From assembly GCF_000797515.1 (NCBI RefSeq), contig NZ_JSBN01000213.1, positions 1 through 64,000 of the forward strand: a stretch of 64,000 bases of DNA. The letters run 5' to 3'. A program made the translations under genes and the position numbers. The notes under the pieces were generated by a model. That model was not told where the DNA came from and made no database searches. It was given only the letters and a program-made list of their open reading frames with translations. This document shows, one piece after another, positions 44,940 to 55,062 of the stretch (position 1 is its first letter; each line of letters opens with the position of its first letter). This DNA comes from Sphingomonas sp. Ant H11 (GTDB lineage: Bacteria; Pseudomonadota; Alphaproteobacteria; Sphingomonadales; Sphingomonadaceae).

Positions 44940-45962
44940 TTACCCGCGCTGGCGCGCAGCCATCCGTGCGACGGCGACCATCGCCGAATCGGCTAGGACC
45001 GCACCTGCATTTGCCGTCGCCATCGTCGCGCGTTCGGCGCGGCGGACTCGATCGATCGCTTCGCTGATCTTCGGTGCAGACCAGATGTGCAGAGCGCGCG
45101 CGGTGGTGGCGCGTTCGCGAAAGAATACGCGCTCGATGACGGCGTTGACGCTCGCCCCGCCGTCGATCTCGGCGCGCAGCTCGGCAAGTGTCATCAGGCG
45201 TCGTGCCAATTGGCGGAGGAGCGGAATCGGCGAAACCCCGGCAACCCTCAAGCGGCCGAGTTCGTCCGCCAGGCGATCCGGCCCCCCATCGATCGCGGCG
45301 TCGATGCGCGCGAAATTTCCGAATCCCCTAGATCGGCACCGATCGCATCGAGTGTAGCATCGTCGATTTCGCGAGGGCGTTCCGGTGCGGCATCCAGATA
45401 TAGAGCGATTTTTTCAAGCTCGCGCGTCATCACCGCGCGGTCCCCCCCCGGCCGCGAGCGCGATGCGGGCGGCGGTTCCGCCCGTCGTCCGCAGCCCCTG
45501 CTCGCGCGCAATGCTAGCGGCAATCTTGTCGGCCTCCCCCGCCTCCGGGACATAAAAGACGCAGGCCATCGCGCGTGGACTGGCGGTCGCAAGTTTCACC
45601 AGGGCGGACGACCCCTTCACTGTGGGGGCGATCATGACGACGGGATTGCCCGCCCGTTCGGCGGACAGCAACAGGGTGCATGCCTCAACGCAGTCTTCCC
45701 CTGCCCCAGCGACGCGGATGTACCGCGCGGTTCCGAAAAGGGACATGGACGCGGCTTCGTCGGCCAGTCGACCGGGATTGGTCTTTAGCATCCCCGGTTC
45801 AAGATCCACCCGCTCGGCATCGGGCCCCATGATCCGACCAAGGCGGGCCGCCACGTCGCGTGCTCCGGCTTCGTCAGGGCCGTGCAGCAGGTACAGGCGG
45901 ATATCGGGATTGGCCGCCACCGCATCGATGGCGCGAGTCAATTGGTTGAGATTGGCCTTCAT
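44940..45962 (-). CDS. holA: DNA polymerase III delta subunit, two frameshifts
   Basis: MKANLNQLTRAIDAVAANPD, LYLLHGPDEAGARDVAARLG and MSLFGTARYIRVAGAGEDC are the HolA N-terminus. An eight-C run (45442-45449) should have seven, joining ARIALAAGGDRAVMTREL. An AAA run (45313-45315) should have four A, joining EIFARIDAAIDGGPDRLADE to the C-terminal part RVAGVSPIPLLRQLARRLMTL ending at 44940. It opens the sliding clamp in the clamp loader. Essential, so both breaks are probably read errors. Convergent with parB. Confidence 0.88.
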
Positions 45963-45983
45963 ATGCGGGCCCTATCCATCGGA

Positions 45984-46481
45984 TCAGGGCTTTTCAGGCG
46001 AGGTTCGCTGCACATAGGTGGCGACGCGCGCGATGATTTGATCCGCAACGATGCCGGAAAGCCGCTCCAGCGCGGTGTTCTCCGCCGCGATCGTGGCATA
46101 TTCGGAATTGACCACGTCGATTCCGGCATCCGAGCCGGACGCCGCATCCAGCAGCACCGCACCATTGCTTAGATCGATAAGTTGATAGCGCGCGCGCAAG
46201 GTGCGGCGTTCGCGCGAAATGCTGTCGTCGCGGCGAACGCCAAGCCCAACGATCTTGTCGTCCAGTTTGACCTCGAGCCGATAGTGCGGGGTAGCGGCCG
46301 AGTGCAGACGATCGCGCAAGGCGTTGGCCATGAGCCATCCAGCTTTGCCCTCGATCGGCGCGACATCGACCTGTGCCAGCGTGATCGCAACCGTGCCGGA
46401 GCTTCCACCCGAATAGAGCGGGTGCAACCCACATCCCGACAGAGCGAAACCGGCGGTTACAAGGGCGAGGGCAAGCCTCAT
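45984..46481 (-). CDS. lptE: LPS-assembly lipoprotein LptE
   Basis: 165 residues with signal peptide and lipobox [14 protein letters not shown] (Cys at 17), then the short beta-rich body of the family. It sits inside LptD in the outer membrane. Start overlaps leuS stop (ATGA), the usual leuS-lptE-holA row. Confidence 0.9.
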   Translation of the reverse strand: MRLALALVTAGFALSGCGLHPLYSGGSSGTVAITLAQVDVAPIEGKAGWLMANALRDRLHSAATPHYRLEVKLDDKIVGLGVRRDDSISRERRTLRARYQLIDLSNGAVLLDAASGSDAGIDVVNSEYATIAAENTALERLSGIVADQIIARVATYVQRTSPEKP

Positions 46482-49033
46482 GCGACGATGTTCACAAGGC
46501 GGTCTGGCACGACGATCACCTTTCGCGGCGGTTTGCCGTCAAGGATGCGGACGATCTTTTCCGAAGACAGCGCTGCTGCCTCAATCTCTTCGCGTGCCAA
46601 GCCCTTGGCCAGCACGAGCGTATCGCGCAGCTTACCATTGATTTGTACCGCGACCGTGACTTCGTCTTCGATCAATAGCGCGGCGTCTACGGTCGGCCAG
46701 GGGGCGTCGGCGATGAGGCCGGGCTTGCCTGCGGCGGACCATGCTTCCTCGGCCAGATGCGGGGCCATTGGCGCGATCAGGCGCATGAGCGTATCGATCG
46801 CGGTATCGCGCGACGCCGACGCTTCGGCGCGTTCGATCGCATTGACCAGTTCATACAGCTTGGCGACGGCCTTGTTGAACGCGAGCGCTTCGATATCGAT
46901 GGCAATGCCCGCGATGGTCTGATGCAGCTTGCGCTCGAGCGCGATATTGTCGGTACCGGTCTCGAGCCCGCTGCGCTCGCCGTCGAACAGCCGCCACAGC
47001 CGCTGGATAAAGCGCCACGATCCTTCGATCCCGGATTCGCTCCACGGCAAATCCCGCTCTGGCGGCGAATCCGACAGCATGAACCAGCGCGTGGCGTCCG
47101 CCCCATATTGATCGACGATGCCGGTCGGGTCGACGGTGTTCTTCTTCGACTTCGACATCTTCTCGACGCGGCCGACCGTTACGGTTTCGCCGGTCAGGCG
47201 CTCGATATAGCCGTCGCCGTGCTTCTCGATCTCGTCCAGCGAAAGCCAGCGCGACTTGGTGATCGAATCCACGCCGTCGCTGCCGAGCTCGGTGATCTGG
47301 CGGCTATAGGTTTCGTGCGTCACCATGCCCTGGGTGAACAGCCCGGCAAAGGGCTCGGCAATGTCGAGCATGCCGATATGGCGCAGCGCGCGCGTCCAGA
47401 AGCGGGCATAGAGCAGATGCAGGATCGCATGCTCGACGCCGCCAATATATTGCGCGACGGGCAGCCATTGCTCGGCGACGGCGCGATCGAACGGCTTATC
47501 CTTGGGCTGACTGGCGAAGCGGATGAAATACCAAGACGAATCGACGAAGGTGTCGAGCGTGTCGGTTTCGCGCCGTGCGGCCGCGCCGCACGATGGGCAA
47601 GCCACGTGCTTCCATGTCGGGTGGCGATCGAGCGGATTGCCGGGAATGTCGAATGTCACGTCTTCGGGCAGGATCACCGGCAACTGATCCTTGGGCACCG
47701 GCACCGCGCCACAGGCATCGCAGTGAATGATCGGGATCGGTGTGCCCCAATAGCGCTGGCGGCTGACACCCCAGTCGCGCAGGCGGAACACGGTCGAGCC
47801 GGTCCCCCAGCCCTCTCCTTCGGCGCGCTGGATCACCGCGCGTTTGGCTTCCTCAATGTCCATGCCATCAAGAAAGTGCGAATTTACCAGCGTGCCGGGC
47901 CCGGTATACGCGCTGTCGCCGACGAAGACCGGATCGGTTTCCTCGCCATCGGACACGACGCGGCGGACCGGCAAATGGTATTTCCGCGCGAAGTCCATGT
48001 CGCGCTGATCGTGCGCGGGAACGCCGAACACGGCCCCCGTCCCATAGTCCATCAACACGAAATTGGCGATGTAGACGGGCAGTTGGATCGTCGGGTCGAA
48101 CGGGTGCGCTGCGGTCAGCTCGGTATCGAAGCCGAGCTTTTCCTGCGTTTCGAGCTCCGCCGCAGTTGTGCCGCCGCGTTTGCACAAGGCGATGAAGTCG
48201 GCGGCTGCCGGGTTCCGCTCGGCCAGCACTTGCGCAATCGGATGGTCGGCGGCGACCGCGACGAAGCTTGCCCCGAAAATCGTGTCGGGGCGTGTGGTGA
48301 AGACCTCGACCGCACCGCCATCGGACAGTGCAAAACGGAATTGCAGCCCCTGGCTGCGGCCGATCCAGTTTTCCTGCATCAGCTTGACCTTGTCGGGCCA
48401 ATGCTCGAGCGATCCCAGGCCCTCGAGCAGCTCGTCGGCAAAATCGGTGATCTTCAGGAACCATTGCGACAGCTTGCGCCGCTCGACCAACGCGCCGGAT
48501 CGCCAGCCGCGCCCGTCAATCACTTGCTCGTTGGCGAGCACGGTCATGTCGACCGGATCCCAGTTGACCGAGCTTTCTTTGCGATAGACCAGCCCGTGCG
48601 CGAACAGGTCGAGGAACAGCGCTTGTTCGTGGCCGTAATAGTCCGGCTCGCAGGTCGCCAGCTCGCGGGTCCAGTCGAGCGCGAAGCCAAGCCGTTTGAG
48701 CTGTGCCTTCATCGTGGCGATATTGTCGCGCGTCCAGCCGCCCGGGTGAACGCCCTTTTCCATCGCGGCGTTCTCGGCCGGCATGCCGAAGGCGTCCCAC
48801 CCCATCGGGTGGAGCACTTCCATCCCCGTCATCCGGCGGTAGCGCGCCAGCACGTCGCCCATCGTATAGTTGCGGACGTGGCCCATATGGATCCGCCCCG
48901 AAGGATACGGAAACATTTCAAGAACATAGGAGCGCGGCTTGGGCGAATCGTCGCGTGCGGCGAAGGTGCGGGCGTCGTCCCACACCTTCTGCCATGCCGC
49001 GTCCGCTTTCAGCGCGTTGAAGCGTGACGCCAT
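46478..49033 (-). CDS. leuS: Leucyl-tRNA synthetase
   Basis: 851 residues, class I. HIGH-like [20 protein letters not shown] (about 42-61), CP1 editing domain with [12 protein letters not shown], zinc-like cysteine motifs CDACG and [17 protein letters not shown], and anticodon-binding C-terminal half. Intact. A 756-codon open frame on the opposite strand is its antisense shadow. Confidence 0.97.
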   Translation of the reverse strand: MASRFNALKADAAWQKVWDDARTFAARDDSPKPRSYVLEMFPYPSGRIHMGHVRNYTMGDVLARYRRMTGMEVLHPMGWDAFGMPAENAAMEKGVHPGGWTRDNIATMKAQLKRLGFALDWTRELATCEPDYYGHEQALFLDLFAHGLVYRKESSVNWDPVDMTVLANEQVIDGRGWRSGALVERRKLSQWFLKITDFADELLEGLGSLEHWPDKVKLMQENWIGRSQGLQFRFALSDGGAVEVFTTRPDTIFGASFVAVAADHPIAQVLAERNPAAADFIALCKRGGTTAAELETQEKLGFDTELTAAHPFDPTIQLPVYIANFVLMDYGTGAVFGVPAHDQRDMDFARKYHLPVRRVVSDGEETDPVFVGDSAYTGPGTLVNSHFLDGMDIEEAKRAVIQRAEGEGWGTGSTVFRLRDWGVSRQRYWGTPIPIIHCDACGAVPVPKDQLPVILPEDVTFDIPGNPLDRHPTWKHVACPSCGAAARRETDTLDTFVDSSWYFIRFASQPKDKPFDRAVAEQWLPVAQYIGGVEHAILHLLYARFWTRALRHIGMLDIAEPFAGLFTQGMVTHETYSRQITELGSDGVDSITKSRWLSLDEIEKHGDGYIERLTGETVTVGRVEKMSKSKKNTVDPTGIVDQYGADATRWFMLSDSPPERDLPWSESGIEGSWRFIQRLWRLFDGERSGLETGTDNIALERKLHQTIAGIAIDIEALAFNKAVAKLYELVNAIERAEASASRDTAIDTLMRLIAPMAPHLAEEAWSAAGKPGLIADAPWPTVDAALLIEDEVTVAVQINGKLRDTLVLAKGLAREEIEAAALSSEKIVRILDGKPPRKVIVVPDRLVNIVA

Positions 49034-49046
49034 GAGAACGGGGATC

Positions 49047-49496
49047 CTACTGGGCTACGGCAGCGCGGCGCAGGTCACGCGCTTTGGTCAGGATGATATC
49101 TTCCAGCTTCTGCACCGTGGAGGCTTCGACCGGGGCCGCGACCCACTGGCCACCTTGATTGACCTGGCGCAGCGCGGCGACGCGAAGGCCATCGGCGCGA
49201 AGGTCCTGGTCGAGGATCGTTACCGTAACCTTGATCCGCTCGGCGGGGGCTGCCGGGTTGATATACCAGTCGGTCACGATCACCCCACCGTTGGAATCGG
49301 TCTGCAGCAGCGGCATGAAGCTCAGCGTGTCGAGGCTGGCACGCCACAGATAGGCGTTGACGCCGATCGTGGTCACTTTCGAAGCGGCGAGATCGGCGCT
49401 TTGCGGCCGGGCACGCTTATGGGCGCAGGCCCCCAGCGACAAAGAGGCGGCAAGAGCGAACGAAACCACGATCGCGGTGCGTGGGCGGCGGGTCAT
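49047..49496 (-). CDS. DUF3576 family lipoprotein
   Basis: 149 residues from ATG 49496 (AGGAA upstream). Signal peptide with lipobox [10 protein letters not shown], then [23 protein letters not shown] and [25 protein letters not shown], diagnostic for DUF3576. An alphaproteobacterial outer-membrane lipoprotein of unknown role, 13 bp upstream of leuS on the same strand. Confidence 0.88.
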   Translation of the reverse strand: MTRRPRTAIVVSFALAASLSLGACAHKRARPQSADLAASKVTTIGVNAYLWRASLDTLSFMPLLQTDSNGGVIVTDWYINPAAPAERIKVTVTILDQDLRADGLRVAALRQVNQGGQWVAAPVEASTVQKLEDIILTKARDLRRAAVAQ

Positions 49497-49721
49497 CGGC
49501 GGTTCCTGAACAAAACTGGGTGTTGGGGGACGTCGGTATCTATAGAATGTCTCGCGCATGCCGCAAGCGACACATCCAGCGCCTCCGGGTGCGTGCGCCG
49601 TGTGTGTCCTTCGAGACACTGTCTTGAGAAAATGAGTCAAGATAGTGGCGGTGCGGAATTGAATCGTGATAGGCGCAATGACACATGACGGTACCAATAA
49701 GGTACTGATAAGGGGCTTTGC

Positions 49722-50453
49722 GTGTTTTCTGCTCGTTGGATGTCCGGGATTGCTGCGGGAGCGCTAGTCGCCCTCGGCATCGCTGTGGCTCCGGCAGTTG
49801 GCGCTAGCGACATGCCTGGCACGCGACCTGCGCCCAAGCGCAACGCACTTGCGGTGCGGGGAATCGGCTCTTTCACGCCGGCTTCAGCGGATCCTAGGCT
49901 CGCGGCTTTGTTCGCGCGCGGCGGTCTCGATACGAGCGGTTTTCGTTTCACACCATCGGATGGCCGACGAGACGGCTCGCATGCGGTAACGATCGCAATT
50001 CGTGCACGGTCGGCGCGTGGAACCACGGTGGTCGATCGCAGCGCGCCTGTTCCCGCTGCGACGGTCAACCTTACGCCGATCGCTTATAATCTCGGCGTCG
50101 CGGTCGGGTGGAAGCGCTTTGCACTGTCGGGCGATGTGTCCAAGGTCGATTTGGCGGGGCTGCCGGGTGGTCGCGAAGCAGCCGAAGTCGGGGTCAGCTA
50201 CACGGGCAATCGCTTCACCGGTCGCGTGAAGGCGGGTGCCGATCGTCCGCTCGCGGGCGCGCCCAAGCTGATCGAAGACGCACCGGCTTACTCGATCGAC
50301 GTCGGCGGTTCCTATTCGCTGACGCGTCGCCTCGATGTGACGGCAGGCGTGCGCTATAAAGACGAGCGCGAGCGTTTGATCACCCAGCCGAACACCGATA
50401 CCGGCCGCCGCGACAGCCAGGCGGTGTATATCGGAACCGCCTTCCGCTTCTAA
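49722..50453 (+). CDS. Outer-membrane beta-barrel (porin-like) protein
   Basis: 243 residues from GTG 49722 with AGGGG upstream. Signal peptide (SARWMSGIAAGALVALGIAV ... GASD), then alternating amphipathic strands such as YNLGVAVGWKRFALSGDVSKVD and YSIDVGGSYSLTRRLDVTAGVRY, and a final AVYIGTAFRF with C-terminal Phe typical of BAM substrates. Function unknown. Confidence 0.75.
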   Translation: MFSARWMSGIAAGALVALGIAVAPAVGASDMPGTRPAPKRNALAVRGIGSFTPASADPRLAALFARGGLDTSGFRFTPSDGRRDGSHAVTIAIRARSARGTTVVDRSAPVPAATVNLTPIAYNLGVAVGWKRFALSGDVSKVDLAGLPGGREAAEVGVSYTGNRFTGRVKAGADRPLAGAPKLIEDAPAYSIDVGGSYSLTRRLDVTAGVRYKDERERLITQPNTDTGRRDSQAVYIGTAFRF

Positions 50454-50965
50454 TCGGTGGCGGCACTGCGGGGAGTCAGCCCGTCAATAGCCGCCCAACC
50501 CGCGAAACCGAGTCTTTTCAGAAGACGGAATCGGTGTGCCGTCACGCCGCCAAGCGCAATTGCGGGAAGGCCGACAGCGCGCGCAATCTGCGCCGCGCGT
50601 ATTGGCCCCAGGGCGCGGGCTCCCGGATGGGTTCGCGTCGGATAGACGGGCGACACCAGAACAGCATCGGCTCCGGCGCGCCGCGCCGCCATTCCTTCCC
50701 GCACCGAATGGGCAGCACCCAGCCGGACCGGCTGCCGGTCCCCTCCAGGCTTCACCAACACCAGGCCGCGTCGCCGTGCGAGTTTTGCGATGCGGTTGAA
50801 CGTGGCGATCCGCGCTGCCTCCGGTGTCGCGAAGTGGCGAAAGACAACCCCGCTCCCGCGGGGCAGCGCCGCCAGCGCCGCCCATAAGCCCTCGCCCATC
50901 CGTTCGTCGGTCATCAGCCACAGTGTGGGGAGTGCGCGAGCGCTTATGGGGTGACGAACAGCCAT
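50450..50965 (-). CDS. Thiamine phosphate synthase family (ThiE/TenI-like) protein
   Basis: 171 residues from ATG 50965. TIM-barrel motifs: LWLMTDERM, AAHSVREGMAARRAGADAVLVSPVYPTRTHPGARALGP and AIALGGVTAHRFRLLKRLGFAGWAAIDGL. This is the TMP synthase/TenI fold; the short length and weak pyrophosphate loop suggest a TenI-like or degenerate paralog. Divergent from yggS. Confidence 0.78.
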   Translation of the reverse strand: MAVRHPISARALPTLWLMTDERMGEGLWAALAALPRGSGVVFRHFATPEAARIATFNRIAKLARRRGLVLVKPGGDRQPVRLGAAHSVREGMAARRAGADAVLVSPVYPTRTHPGARALGPIRAAQIARAVGLPAIALGGVTAHRFRLLKRLGFAGWAAIDGLTPRSAATD

Positions 50966-50987
50966 GTCGCCGCCTATAGCGCCGCCA

Positions 50988-51669
50988 ATGGCCAACGACG
51001 ACCCCACCACCACACCCGCTTCCGCGCTAGCCAGTGTCCAGGCGACGATCGCCCGCGCCGCCGCGCTTGCCGACCGTAATCCCGAGGGCGTGACGCTGAT
51101 CGCGATTTCGAAGACCAAATCCGCCGCCGAAATCGCGCCTTTGCTGGCGGCGGGACAGCGCGTTTTTTGGCGAGAATCGCGTACAGGAAGCGCAGGACAA
51201 ATGGCCCGCGCTACGCGAGTCATTCCCGGATATTACGCTGCATCTGGTTGGGCAATTGCAATCGAACAAGGCCGAGGATGCAGTCGCGCTGTTCGACGCG
51301 ATCCATTCGGTCGACCGCCCTTCCCTCATCACCGCACTCGCCCGCGCGATGGAGCGGCAGAGTCGCCGCCCGACCTGCTTTCTCCAGGTCAATATCGGGG
51401 ACGAAGCGCAAAAGGGTGGTTGCGCGATTGACGAGCTCCCCGCCGTGCTCGAGGCGGCGCGCGCGGTGGATTTGCCGATCGGCGGCCTGATGGCGGTGCC
51501 GCCGGCCGACACCGAGGCCGCGCCCTATTTCGCGTTGCTTGCCAAGCTCGCGCGCGATCACGACCTCGACGGTCTCAGCATGGGCATGTCGGGGGATTAT
51601 GAGACGGCGGTGATGCTGGGGGCGACGCATGTTCGCATTGGCAGCGCCTTGTTTGGAGCGCGTGCATGA
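50988..51669 (+). CDS. yggS: YggS-type PLP homeostasis protein, frameshift
   Basis: From ATG 50988 (or 50964): ALASVQATIARAAALADRNP, LIAISKTKSAAEIAPLLAAG (PLP lysine in SKTK). The six-T run 51163-51168 should have five; then QRVFGENRVQEAQDKWPALR joins LHLVGQLQSNKAEDAVALFDAIHSVD and GLSMGMSGDYETAVMLGATHVRIGSALFG. It carries PLP and buffers vitamin B6. Overlaps the HAD gene by 4 bp. Confidence 0.9.
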
Positions 51670-52328
51670 CCTTCGATGGCATCATTTTTGATTTCGACGG
51701 CGTCCTGATCGAAAGCGAAGCGGTCGGCAATCGCCAGATCGCGGCCTATCTGACGAGCATCGGCCATCCTACGACGCCTGCGGATTCCTTCGCCAATTTC
51801 ATGGGATTGTCGGGGGCGTCGTTCATCGGCGCGGTCGAGAACTGGATCGGCCGGTCGCTGCCGGAAGACTTTCACGCCGCGCGCCGAATCGAGGATCAAC
51901 GCGCGATGCATGAGGGCGTCGATGCGGTCGAAGGTGCGGTCAAGTTCGTGCTTGGCCTGCCCGACGCCTTGCCCAAGGCGATCGCCTCGTCGAGCACGAC
52001 CGCGTGGATCACGCGGCACCTTGAGCATATTGGTCTGCGCGACGTGTTTGGCGACCGGATCTTCTCGGGCAAGGAGCATGTCATCCGTGGCAAGCCCGCG
52101 CCCGATATCTATCTCCACGCCGCCACGGCGCTCGGCATCGACATTGCGCGGGCGGTGATCGTCGAGGATTCGCCCGTCGGTGCCACCGGCGCCGTCGCTT
52201 CGGGCGCGCATGTCATCGGGTTTGTCGGTGCGACGCATTGCGGCCCCGATCATGCCGCCAAATTGCGCTCGATCGGCGTCCATGACGTGGCCGAGACCTT
52301 CGACGACATTGCCGCGCTGATCGCCTAA
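51666..52328 (+). CDS. HAD-superfamily phosphatase
   Basis: 220 residues. Motif I IIFDFDGVLIESE (nucleophile Asp), motif II ASSSTTAW, motif III lysine in GKPAPDIY and motif IV VIVEDSPVGATGAVASG. A beta-phosphoglucomutase/sugar-phosphatase-like HAD; substrate unknown. The 3' end overlaps ribA (convergent) by 4 bp. Confidence 0.9.
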   Translation: MTFDGIIFDFDGVLIESEAVGNRQIAAYLTSIGHPTTPADSFANFMGLSGASFIGAVENWIGRSLPEDFHAARRIEDQRAMHEGVDAVEGAVKFVLGLPDALPKAIASSSTTAWITRHLEHIGLRDVFGDRIFSGKEHVIRGKPAPDIYLHAATALGIDIARAVIVEDSPVGATGAVASGAHVIGFVGATHCGPDHAAKLRSIGVHDVAETFDDIAALIA

Positions 52329-53386
52329 AATTGGTGGCCGGTGCGGTCGCGCTTGGTCGCCAGATACCGTTCGTTATGCGGGTTGGCGGGCAGGATGTGC
52401 GGCACGCGCTCGACCACCGCGATTCCGGCCGCTTCGAGTTGCGCGACCTTTTGCGGGTTGTTGGTCAGCAGCCGCACTGACCGATGGCCCAGCAAGTCGA
52501 GCATTCGCGCCGCCACCGCGAAATTGCGCGAATCGACAGCAAAGCCCAGCCGCGTATTGGCATCGACGGTATCGAACCCCTGATCCTGCAGCGCATAAGC
52601 CCGCAATTTGTTGATCAGGCCGATGCCGCGCCCTTCCTGGCGCAGATAAAGGATCATGCCCCAGCCACTCGCCGCGACAGCATCGATCGCGGCATGGAGC
52701 TGCGGCCCGCAATCGCATTTCAGGCTGCCGAGCATGTCGCCGGTCAGGCATTCGCTGTGCAGCCGCACGAGCGGGGGGCGACCATCGGGTTTGCCAATCA
52801 GCAGCGCGATATGTTCGCCCGGCATTTCGGGCGTCCGAAAGGCGACGATCTCGGCATCCTCCGCGCCGACTACGGGCAAATGCGCGCGCGTCGCGATCGT
52901 CAGGCGCGCGGCATTTTCATGGGCGTCGATGTCGCCCGGCGTAAGCACCAGCGCTGCCGATTCGCCCGGCAACACGAAGAAGGCCGGTAGCATCCCTGCA
53001 ATGCGCGCGAGGCGCAGCGCCGCCGCGCCCGCATCGCGTTCGACCAGACAGTGCGCGCGAAACGGTCCCTTCATAGGGACTTGCAGGTCAAATTGCGGGT
53101 CCGCCAGCGCGGTTGCGGTCGCGAAATCGAGCCATGGCGCGCGTTCGATCAGCACGGGCGAATCGGGGGCGGCTGCCTCGCGCTGATTGGCGAGCGTCAG
53201 GGTCGCCGCGCGTCCGGCGGAGAGCAAGATGCTCGCCACCCCGCCCGGATCGAACGCGGCGAGCCGCGCAGGGTCGGCGGTTTCGATCGGCAGCAGCGCC
53301 AACGTGCCGTCGGCCCCGGCAAGGGCTATCGGCCAGCCACGGCGTAAGGCATCAATGGCAAGCGCTGTCTTGTGGGGATCGCTCAA
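52325..53386 (-). CDS. ribA: GTP cyclohydrolase II
   Basis: 353 residues. The C-terminal ~200 are GCH II: RLHSECLTGDMLGSLKCDCGPQL (zinc cysteines), ILYLRQEGRGIGLINKLRAYALQDQGFDTVDAN and VRLLTNNPQKVAQLEAAGI. The N-terminal ~150 residues are extra and resemble a degenerate DHBP-synthase-like extension seen in Alphaproteobacteria. It opens GTP in riboflavin synthesis. Start overlaps the xthA stop (ATGA). Confidence 0.92.
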   Translation of the reverse strand: MSDPHKTALAIDALRRGWPIALAGADGTLALLPIETADPARLAAFDPGGVASILLSAGRAATLTLANQREAAAPDSPVLIERAPWLDFATATALADPQFDLQVPMKGPFRAHCLVERDAGAAALRLARIAGMLPAFFVLPGESAALVLTPGDIDAHENAARLTIATRAHLPVVGAEDAEIVAFRTPEMPGEHIALLIGKPDGRPPLVRLHSECLTGDMLGSLKCDCGPQLHAAIDAVAASGWGMILYLRQEGRGIGLINKLRAYALQDQGFDTVDANTRLGFAVDSRNFAVAARMLDLLGHRSVRLLTNNPQKVAQLEAAGIAVVERVPHILPANPHNERYLATKRDRTGHQF

Positions 53387-54180
53387 ACGTCGAACTCGGT
53401 CATGATGGGGACGTGGTCGGAAGGTTTCAGCCAGCTACGGCATTCTTCGAAGACATGGTGACGCCGCGCGGTCGCGGCAACATCTGCCGTCGCCCACATA
53501 TGGTCCAGCCGCCGACCGCGATCGTTGACCGTCCAATCGGCCGAACGATAGCTCCACCAGGTATGAAGGCGCGCAGGTGCCGGGAAAAAATGCCGCCCGA
53601 GATCGACCCAGCTGTTGGACGCCTTGAGCCGGTCAAGCGCGGCGACCTCGATCGGTGTATGGCTGACGACGTTCAGCAATTGCTTGTGGCTCCACACGTC
53701 GGATTCCAGTGGCGCGATGTTGAGATCCCCAACCAGCAGCGTCGGCACGGCAAGCGATTCGGACCAAAGTGTCATCCGCTCCAGAAAATCGAGCTTTTGG
53801 CCGAATTTGGGGTTCACTTCGCGATCGGGCACGTCGCCGCCGGCCGGGACATAGACATTCTCGATCCGCATGCCCGATTCGAGCCGTACCCCGACATGAC
53901 GCGCCTCGCGGTTGGCTTGCCAGTCGAACCGGTCATCCTCGACCAGCGGCACCTTGGACAGAATGGCGACGCCGTGGTGCATCCGCTGCCCATGCAGCAC
54001 GATATGACGATAGCCGAGCGCGCGGAACGAAGCGGTCGGGAAGTCCTGGTCGATCACCTTGGTTTCCTGCAGGCACAGGATATCGGGCGCGGATTCGCGC
54101 AGGAATTTCTCAACAATCTCGATGCGGAACCGTACCGAGTTGATGTTCCAGGATGCGATCTTGAGCAAAGCGGTCATCAT
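53383..54180 (-). CDS. xthA: Exodeoxyribonuclease III
   Basis: 265 residues. KIASWNINSVR, LCLQETKVID (Glu), VPAGGDVPDREVNPKFGQKLDF, VGDLNIAPLESDV and RRLDHMW ... SDHVPIMTEFDV, the complete EEP-fold active site of AP endonuclease/ExoIII. Base-excision repair. Confidence 0.95.
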   Translation of the reverse strand: MMTALLKIASWNINSVRFRIEIVEKFLRESAPDILCLQETKVIDQDFPTASFRALGYRHIVLHGQRMHHGVAILSKVPLVEDDRFDWQANREARHVGVRLESGMRIENVYVPAGGDVPDREVNPKFGQKLDFLERMTLWSESLAVPTLLVGDLNIAPLESDVWSHKQLLNVVSHTPIEVAALDRLKASNSWVDLGRHFFPAPARLHTWWSYRSADWTVNDRGRRLDHMWATADVAATARRHHVFEECRSWLKPSDHVPIMTEFDV

Positions 54181-54234
54181 CCTGCTCTAGCGAGGCCATG
54201 CCTGCCACGCCAGCGGTGGCCGCCCCGGACATGG

Positions 54235-54269
54235 AAAGGCCCTCGCTCCGGGGGCATGGAGCGAGGGCC
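54235..54269 (-). terminator. Terminator downstream of lolA
   Basis: Perfect 12-bp stem GGCCCTCGCTCC (54238-54249) and GGAGCGAGGGCC (54258-54269), 8-base loop; on the minus strand it is followed by TTTCC. It may end leftward transcription from lolA, whose stop is 120 bp away. Between 54270 and 54388 a weaker GTTCGGG/CCCGAAC stem is also seen; no gene. Confidence 0.65.
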
Positions 54270-54388
54270 GACCTAGCGTTCGTCACGCAGGCGGGAAGCG
54301 AAGGTTCGGGTAACAGGGGGAAATCCCGAACGTCCTCATCCGCGAAACCGTCTTTATGCGCGGCAACCTGTCGCCAATATGAATGAAA

Positions 54389-55000
54389 CTATTTTTTCCC
54401 GGTCGGGCGCACAGGATCGCGCCACTGAAAGGCATTGTCGGCGACGGGCGCGTTGAACCGCTGGTTCGACAGCCGGATGGTCGTACGATTGTTCTGCGAA
54501 TCGAGCGCGACCCAGCCCTGCAACATCAATCCGCCCGGCGCAGTCGGATTGCGCGCGAACACCAGGCTGATCCGGCCATATTCCGGATGCTTGGGGTCGG
54601 CTGCGTCCACGGCGATCACATTGGGATTGTCCGTCGTGACCACGGAAGCGATCTTGCTCATATCGCGCGAGGGATCGAGCAGGATGCCAAGCGGGGAACC
54701 GGCGATCGGCCAGCGTTGCTTTTGGGCGACCGAATAATCGAGGAACCACAAGGATTTTCCGTCGCTGACGATCAGGATCGGCACGCCTTTTTCATATTGA
54801 AAGCGGATCTTGCCGGGCTTCTTCAGCGTCAGCACGCCAGTCAGCACCTTCCCCGATCGGTCCGTCTGGGTGAAGGTCGCCGTCATGCTTTCGACTGCGC
54901 GTAGATGATTTTGCACTTGTGCCAGGTCGCCGACCCGGGCGGCCGCCACCAGCGCGGGGACTGCGAGCAAAGCGAAAGCAGGTTTGAACTGGTTGAACAC
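54389..55000 (-). CDS. lolA: Outer-membrane lipoprotein carrier LolA-like
   Basis: 203 residues with a signal peptide (FALLAVPALVAAARVG), then LRAVESMTATFTQTDRSGKVLTG, LKKPGKIRFQYEKGVPILIVSDGKSLWFLDY and VALDSQNNRTTIRLSNQRFN. LolA fold; carries lipoproteins across the periplasm. It sits just downstream of ftsK, as in many Alphaproteobacteria. Confidence 0.9.
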   Translation of the reverse strand: MFNQFKPAFALLAVPALVAAARVGDLAQVQNHLRAVESMTATFTQTDRSGKVLTGVLTLKKPGKIRFQYEKGVPILIVSDGKSLWFLDYSVAQKQRWPIAGSPLGILLDPSRDMSKIASVVTTDNPNVIAVDAADPKHPEYGRISLVFARNPTAPGGLMLQGWVALDSQNNRTTIRLSNQRFNAPVADNAFQWRDPVRPTGKK

Positions 55001-55062
55001 ACATATCTCCTGATCGGCCGCTATACAGCGCCACCGGCTTGAACCCGCTCTGAACCGCAGCC

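Noticed and set aside
46757-49027. 756-codon plus-strand open frame
   Set aside because: Exact antisense of leuS, whose motifs are complete; composition is the mirror of its codons.
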